A stretch of 64,000 bases of DNA, taken from Bryobacterales bacterium. GTDB lineage: Bacteria > Acidobacteriota > Terriglobia > Bryobacterales > Bryobacteraceae. Location: assembly GCA_016716385.1 (NCBI GenBank), contig JADJWL010000026.1, positions 510,098 to 574,097 on the forward strand, read 5' to 3'. Below the pieces are notes generated by a model. The model did not search any database. It saw only the letters and a program-made list of their open reading frames with translations, and was not told the DNA's origin. Shown piece by piece: positions 60,170-64,000 of this stretch. A program made the position numbers and the translations under genes. Position 1 is the stretch's first letter. Each line of letters starts with the position of its first letter.

Positions 60170-62741
60170 TCCGCCAGACCGAACTGTCTCCGCGATAGAA
60201 GACGCGGCGGGGCGTGGGAAATCCGGCCAGCCACTCGATCGGCGCCTCAAACTTCCAGCCTTCCGCGGAGCGTTGGATGCGCGTCTCCGCCAACGGAATT
60301 CGGCACTGCCGGCCGGAGTCCCCCGCCAGTGTGAACTTTCCCCTGACCATGTCGTATTGGAGGTAGCAGGTGCCGGCGCCGTCCAGCCGCTGGTTGAAGA
60401 TCAGGTGCAGGACGCGCGGCGGGTCCTCCCGTTCAGGCCAGGGCAGATCGGCCTCCGTGACGCACTCTCCCGGTTCCATCCCGATGTTCGGCGCTTCGTG
60501 CCAGCTCTTCAGATCCGCTGTCGCGAAGAGGCGTTTCGTTCCCGCGAACTCGGGGAAAAACCGCACCCGCGCCACAACGCGAAGCCGTTCGCCCTCGCGC
60601 TCCACACTGGACAGCAGGCCGTCCAGCGCGCAGGCCGAGTTGACCGCGGTTTCCTCCATCCCCGGGGTTACAGTTCCGGCTCCGCCTGACCCCGAGTCCG
60701 CCATAAGAGACAGCCGCCCCGCTGCTTTGTCGAAGCTGACGTAGCAGGCGCCCGCGCCATCGAGGCCGGTGTTCACGAGGAACTGCACGTGCCGTACGGC
60801 GCGCGATCCGCCCGTCACCTCAGCCGACAGCGAGTATTCCATCCCTCCTTCGGCAATGGCGCGGACATTCTCCAGGACGGGCGCGGTCTCCTCGGCGGCG
60901 AACTGCGCACGGACCGGGGCGGTCGAACGCTCGATCGCGATCTCGGGATTGAACAGCGGCAAGAGCGGCGGCTCAAACGTGAACGACTCTACCGGATCGG
61001 AAATGGTCCCGGCCAGCAGATCTTCGAAGTCGGCCGCGCTTTGGGGCAGCGCCGGGAACAGGTAGCCGCCGGACGCCGTCGCGGGCAGGATGCGGACCGG
61101 GGCGACGCGGCCGCTGCGATGCCGAACCGTCAGCGACAGCGGCTGCCAGCGGAACAGGAGTCGCATCAGCCGTCCGAACGGAGCCGGCTCCGTTTGGACG
61201 CGCCAGCGCTCCAGGCCCTGCGGCGCCTCCACGGCGACCGGCTGTCCCCACCGCGTCCTGAGGACTTCGAGGGGCGTTTCGTCCGCGATAAGCGGTTGTG
61301 TGCGGCTCCTCAGCAGGAGGCGCGCGCTGCCGGACGCCGCCAGTTCGTAGTGCTGCAGGAGCGCGAGCATCGTCTGCGGCGTATCGAGGAACAAGGCCCG
61401 CCCGTCGACGGCCATCGTCTCCAGTACGATGAAGCGGGGGCGGTCCGGCGACGCGAAGAAGTCCGCCGTGCGCCGGTCGAGCGGTTCGCTGTAGGCCGAG
61501 TACAACTGGACTGTCGGGATCGGGTGCCAGGGCAACCTGTCGGCATGAATTTCCGTGATCTCCCAGGGGAGGCTTGTGACACTCCCGCCATCGCGCAGGA
61601 TCATGGTGCGCCAGGCTGCCGGGAGACGGCGCGGCGCGATTTCGCGCTCCATGCCCGCGACGAGCGTCTCGTGCGTGCCGGCGAGGTCCCACGCCGCCCG
61701 GAGCCGGTCCACGCCTGCGGCTCCGGTGAGGTGCCGGAGTGTGCCGTCTGCCGTCACCGGCGGAAAGGAGAGGAACCAGGCGCTATTCGCCAGGGTCAGC
61801 AGCGTGCAAAAGCAGCAGACGGCGGCAAGGTGGACCGTATCCCGTTTCCGCGCCGCCGCCAGCAACAGCAACGCGCAAACCGCGGTGGCGTAGCCGAAGA
61901 ACGCCACTGTATGGCCGTCCTGCCGCATGAAGCCGTGCTTGAACGACAGCGCCAGCGACGGCAGGAACGGCAGAATGGCCATCCGCAGAGGCCGCGAGCC
62001 GGCGAGCGACGCCAGCGCGGCCATTGCCGCCGCGGCGAGACCGAGGACACGGGTGTTGCCGGGCAGGCTCATTGCTTCGCCGTAGTAGGCGCTGATGTCC
62101 CAGCCCATCCGCAGCCAGTCCAGGAAGTCAGCCGTGCTTGAGAAGTTCCAGATGACCGCTGCCGCGGTGGCGGCGCTCCAGCCCGCGGCGGTCCAAGCCG
62201 CCAGCCGCCGCTCCATCACGACGATCAGCCCGAGGATGCTCACGGCAGCCAGTCCGAACGTGATCTTCATAAACAAGCCGGCGCCTGCCAGAACGCCGGC
62301 GCACAGCGCCCAGAACCGCCATCCCGGGAGCCCGTAGCGTGCGGTCAGGGCGAACAGGCCCAGGATCGAGATCAGCCCGTACTCCCGCCAGATTCCGAAG
62401 CTCAGGAACACGCTGTGTCCCACGGCGAATGCCGCCACGCGCCACAGGTGACCCGCCCGGATCCAGACCGCCAAGGCTGCCACGGCAAGCAGGTGCAGAA
62501 CGCCTTCCAGCGCCAGGGCGAGCGCCAGATTGTCGCCCACGGCGCGGGGTTCCATCAGGAATCCCAGCGGACCGTACGTGAACCCGATATCCCGGCCGAA
62601 GCGCCACTCCGAGCCATGAATCACGTTGAGCGCGTACTGCCAGGAGGGGTCCAGTCCGGGCGTAGCCGTCACATACGTGCCGGGGAAGTTCGCAAACGCG
62701 TACCAGGCTAGGACCAGGCAGGCGGCGGCGCGCCGGGTCAT
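60135..62741 (-). CDS. Polytopic membrane protein with two C-terminal DGAG-CY repeats (868 aa)
   Basis: A large protein without a named family match. Residues 1-330 contain about 10 hydrophobic helices in the style of GT-C glycosyltransferases, with an early acidic segment GLDPSWQYALNVIHGSEW. A soluble part follows. Near residues 660 and 786, two related units of about 125 residues appear, each with DGAGxCYxxxD and ending in xxDSG. Such units recur in extracellular proteins of this lineage. The protein probably acts on or displays a glycan at the envelope. Its start overlaps the stop of the dynamin-like gene (ATGA). Confidence 0.7.
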   Translation of the reverse strand: MTRRAAACLVLAWYAFANFPGTYVTATPGLDPSWQYALNVIHGSEWRFGRDIGFTYGPLGFLMEPRAVGDNLALALALEGVLHLLAVAALAVWIRAGHLWRVAAFAVGHSVFLSFGIWREYGLISILGLFALTARYGLPGWRFWALCAGVLAGAGLFMKITFGLAAVSILGLIVVMERRLAAWTAAGWSAATAAAVIWNFSSTADFLDWLRMGWDISAYYGEAMSLPGNTRVLGLAAAAMAALASLAGSRPLRMAILPFLPSLALSFKHGFMRQDGHTVAFFGYATAVCALLLLAAARKRDTVHLAAVCCFCTLLTLANSAWFLSFPPVTADGTLRHLTGAAGVDRLRAAWDLAGTHETLVAGMEREIAPRRLPAAWRTMILRDGGSVTSLPWEITEIHADRLPWHPIPTVQLYSAYSEPLDRRTADFFASPDRPRFIVLETMAVDGRALFLDTPQTMLALLQHYELAASGSARLLLRSRTQPLIADETPLEVLRTRWGQPVAVEAPQGLERWRVQTEPAPFGRLMRLLFRWQPLSLTVRHRSGRVAPVRILPATASGGYLFPALPQSAADFEDLLAGTISDPVESFTFEPPLLPLFNPEIAIERSTAPVRAQFAAEETAPVLENVRAIAEGGMEYSLSAEVTGGSRAVRHVQFLVNTGLDGAGACYVSFDKAAGRLSLMADSGSGGAGTVTPGMEETAVNSACALDGLLSSVEREGERLRVVARVRFFPEFAGTKRLFATADLKSWHEAPNIGMEPGECVTEADLPWPEREDPPRVLHLIFNQRLDGAGTCYLQYDMVRGKFTLAGDSGRQCRIPLAETRIQRSAEGWKFEAPIEWLAGFPTPRRVFYRGDSSVWRTTRAGQRCAAP

Positions 62742-64000
62742 ACGTTCGTCCGCAACCCCCGCAACCGCGCATCGAGCGCCGCCAGTTCCTCCTGGCGCTG
62801 TGCCAACGCCAGCCGCTCGCCTTCCACGAACTGGACGTACGGGGCGATGGCCTCTTCCACGCGCTGGACCGAGCGTTCCGTTTCCCTCGCGAACTGGGAA
62901 CTCAATCCGCCCATGAGCTGCTCCCGAAGCTGGCTCACGCGACGGCCGAGTTCTTTTTTGGCATTCTGGCGGCGTCTGGGGATCACGAAGAAGCCGACCG
63001 TCGCCAGAAGCCCTGCCGCTACGATGCCCGTGACGTCGGCGGCGGTCGTCGTCGCCAGCAGCGATACGAGGGTCCCCAAGCCGACGGCTCCGGCCTCGAG
63101 CAGCGCCGCGTTGGCCACGGCCATCTGCGCCGATTCGGCCAGCCGCTTTGCTTCGGCACGGTGATCGTGCGCGTCGAGGGTCTGCTGCGCGGCCTTTCCG
63201 ACCGTATCGAGGAGCCGCCCACGGTCGTACTCAAAGCCGCCCGCGAGGCGCCCGGCGACGCGTTCGGATTGCTCGGACTTCCGGCTGGCGAGCCGGTCTC
63301 GCACCTCCTGCCACTGCTGCAGATCGCTCGACACCAGCCAGTCGATCAGACGTTCCACCCGCGCTTCGATGTCGCGCGGCAGATCGCGCACGACGTGCTC
63401 TTCGAAATCCGCCTGAATCCGCTTACGGTTGAGCAGATCGAAAATGCGCCCGGCGCGCACCGTCTCGTCGAAGAAATCGTGGCCGCGCTTCTCGAACTGA
63501 TGGAGCAGGTTGTCCACGTCGGCCAGGCGCAACTGGAAGCCGCGCGTCATTTCCTGGCGGAAACCCGCGATCTGCGTACGGATCTGCTCCACCGTGGCGA
63601 CGTCGGCGCGCAGGACTTCCAGCCGCTCTCCGATCACGGCGGCGTAGCGTTCGCACAGCCGCAGCCCGACACCAAGCGGATTGAGCAGCTTCAACCGGAA
63701 TCGCTCGCGGTCATCGAGCTTCGTCCGCACGTAACCTTCGAGTTCGCCGAAGCCGCTGGCCGCCAGCGCTGGTGCGTCCGAGCGCTCTTTCGCCTGAAGC
63801 GCGGCGCGGGCGGATACGGCAAACAGATCGGGGGCGAAGCCGAGCAGCGCGTGAACGTTGTCCCGGACGAACGTGCGGACAGCCTCCCGGTCGGCATCCG
63901 TCTCCAGCAGGTCCGCCTTGTTGATCACGATGACGACCTTCTTGCCCCATTCCCGGATGCGCTCGAGGAACTGGTGCTCACTTTCGGTAAACGGCCGGTC
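62738..64000 (-). CDS. Dynamin-family GTPase (partial, 5' end outside window)
   Basis: About 420 C-terminal codons are visible; the gene enters from the right edge. The GTP-binding G4 motif NKAD is seen near 63920 (VVIVINKADLL). A long helical middle (about residues 100-260 of the visible part) and a hydrophobic hairpin (VTGIVAAGLLATVGFFVI) follow, with a C-terminal helical region. This is the layout of bacterial dynamin-like proteins that bind and remodel membranes, where the hairpin acts as a membrane paddle. The catalytic P-loop lies beyond the window. It is coupled to the 868-residue membrane protein. Confidence 0.82.
   Translation of the reverse strand, partial: DRPFTESEHQFLERIREWGKKVVIVINKADLLETDADREAVRTFVRDNVHALLGFAPDLFAVSARAALQAKERSDAPALAASGFGELEGYVRTKLDDRERFRLKLLNPLGVGLRLCERYAAVIGERLEVLRADVATVEQIRTQIAGFRQEMTRGFQLRLADVDNLLHQFEKRGHDFFDETVRAGRIFDLLNRKRIQADFEEHVVRDLPRDIEARVERLIDWLVSSDLQQWQEVRDRLASRKSEQSERVAGRLAGGFEYDRGRLLDTVGKAAQQTLDAHDHRAEAKRLAESAQMAVANAALLEAGAVGLGTLVSLLATTTAADVTGIVAAGLLATVGFFVIPRRRQNAKKELGRRVSQLREQLMGGLSSQFARETERSVQRVEEAIAPYVQFVEGERLALAQRQEELAALDARLRGLRTNV

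Overview
The window is a dense, GC-rich bacterial chromosome segment with about 50 genes on both strands and no gene-free stretch longer than about 150 bases. I see no rRNA, tRNA, CRISPR array, transposase or phage gene. Several features point to Acidobacteriota, probably the Solibacter/Bryobacter group: two proteins ending in the TIGR03437-type domain (4.0-6.1 and 12.0-13.6 kb), a DUF1592/DUF1588-type cytochrome protein (35.9-38.2 kb), an HTH-TolB-TPR regulator (46.3-48.0 kb), and many secreted proteins. This assignment is inferred from protein families; no 16S gene is present.

Layout. 0-12 kb: a partial CpaE-like ATPase, holA, a fused alpha/beta E1 dehydrogenase, a secreted beta-propeller protein, a sugar-binding protein overlapping a sulfatase, glgC, a TPR protein and a MacB-type permease. 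12-18.9 kb: a secreted hydrolase, then a minus-strand cluster of secreted proteins with a metzincin-like protease broken at a G10 tract and a gene with a truncated tandem copy; then a class V aminotransferase behind a clear terminator. 18.9-27.4 kb: a YkgJ-type cysteine protein, an unknown protein coupled to a sodium/solute symporter, a pyrE-like gene, an initiating sugar transferase, a small membrane protein, an RsbRD-like protein, a radical SAM/SPASM protein and RhaT. 27.4-35.8 kb: a lipoprotein and a GT39-like membrane enzyme, a BadF-type kinase, pgk, an exported RraA-like protein, an M24 peptidase, a YggU protein and a Wzt-type ABC ATPase. 35.9-46.3 kb: the DUF1592 cytochrome, a PLP decarboxylase, a two-gene module (small putative toxin plus degenerate IrrE-like protein), a PQQ dehydrogenase overlapping a pentaheme cytochrome, and a ceramidase-like/acetamidase-like secreted pair. 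46.3-64 kb: the HTH-TPR regulator, two secreted proteins (one a 1353-aa M11-like metalloprotease), a 902-aa P-loop ATPase, a cysteine-rich mini-protein with a methyltransferase, a six-hairpin-type enzyme, a DoxX protein, a methyltransferase lacking a canonical start, an 868-aa membrane protein and a partial dynamin-like GTPase.

Together the genes suggest a soil-type heterotroph that exports many hydrolases and redox enzymes. A PQQ enzyme beside a pentaheme cytochrome suggests periplasmic oxidation, and glgC, pgk, RhaT and the sugar-binding protein suggest sugar handling. The least explained items are the IrrE-like two-gene module (39.5-41.25 kb), the G10-interrupted protease (15.4-17.45 kb) and the 902-aa ATPase (53.1-55.85 kb).
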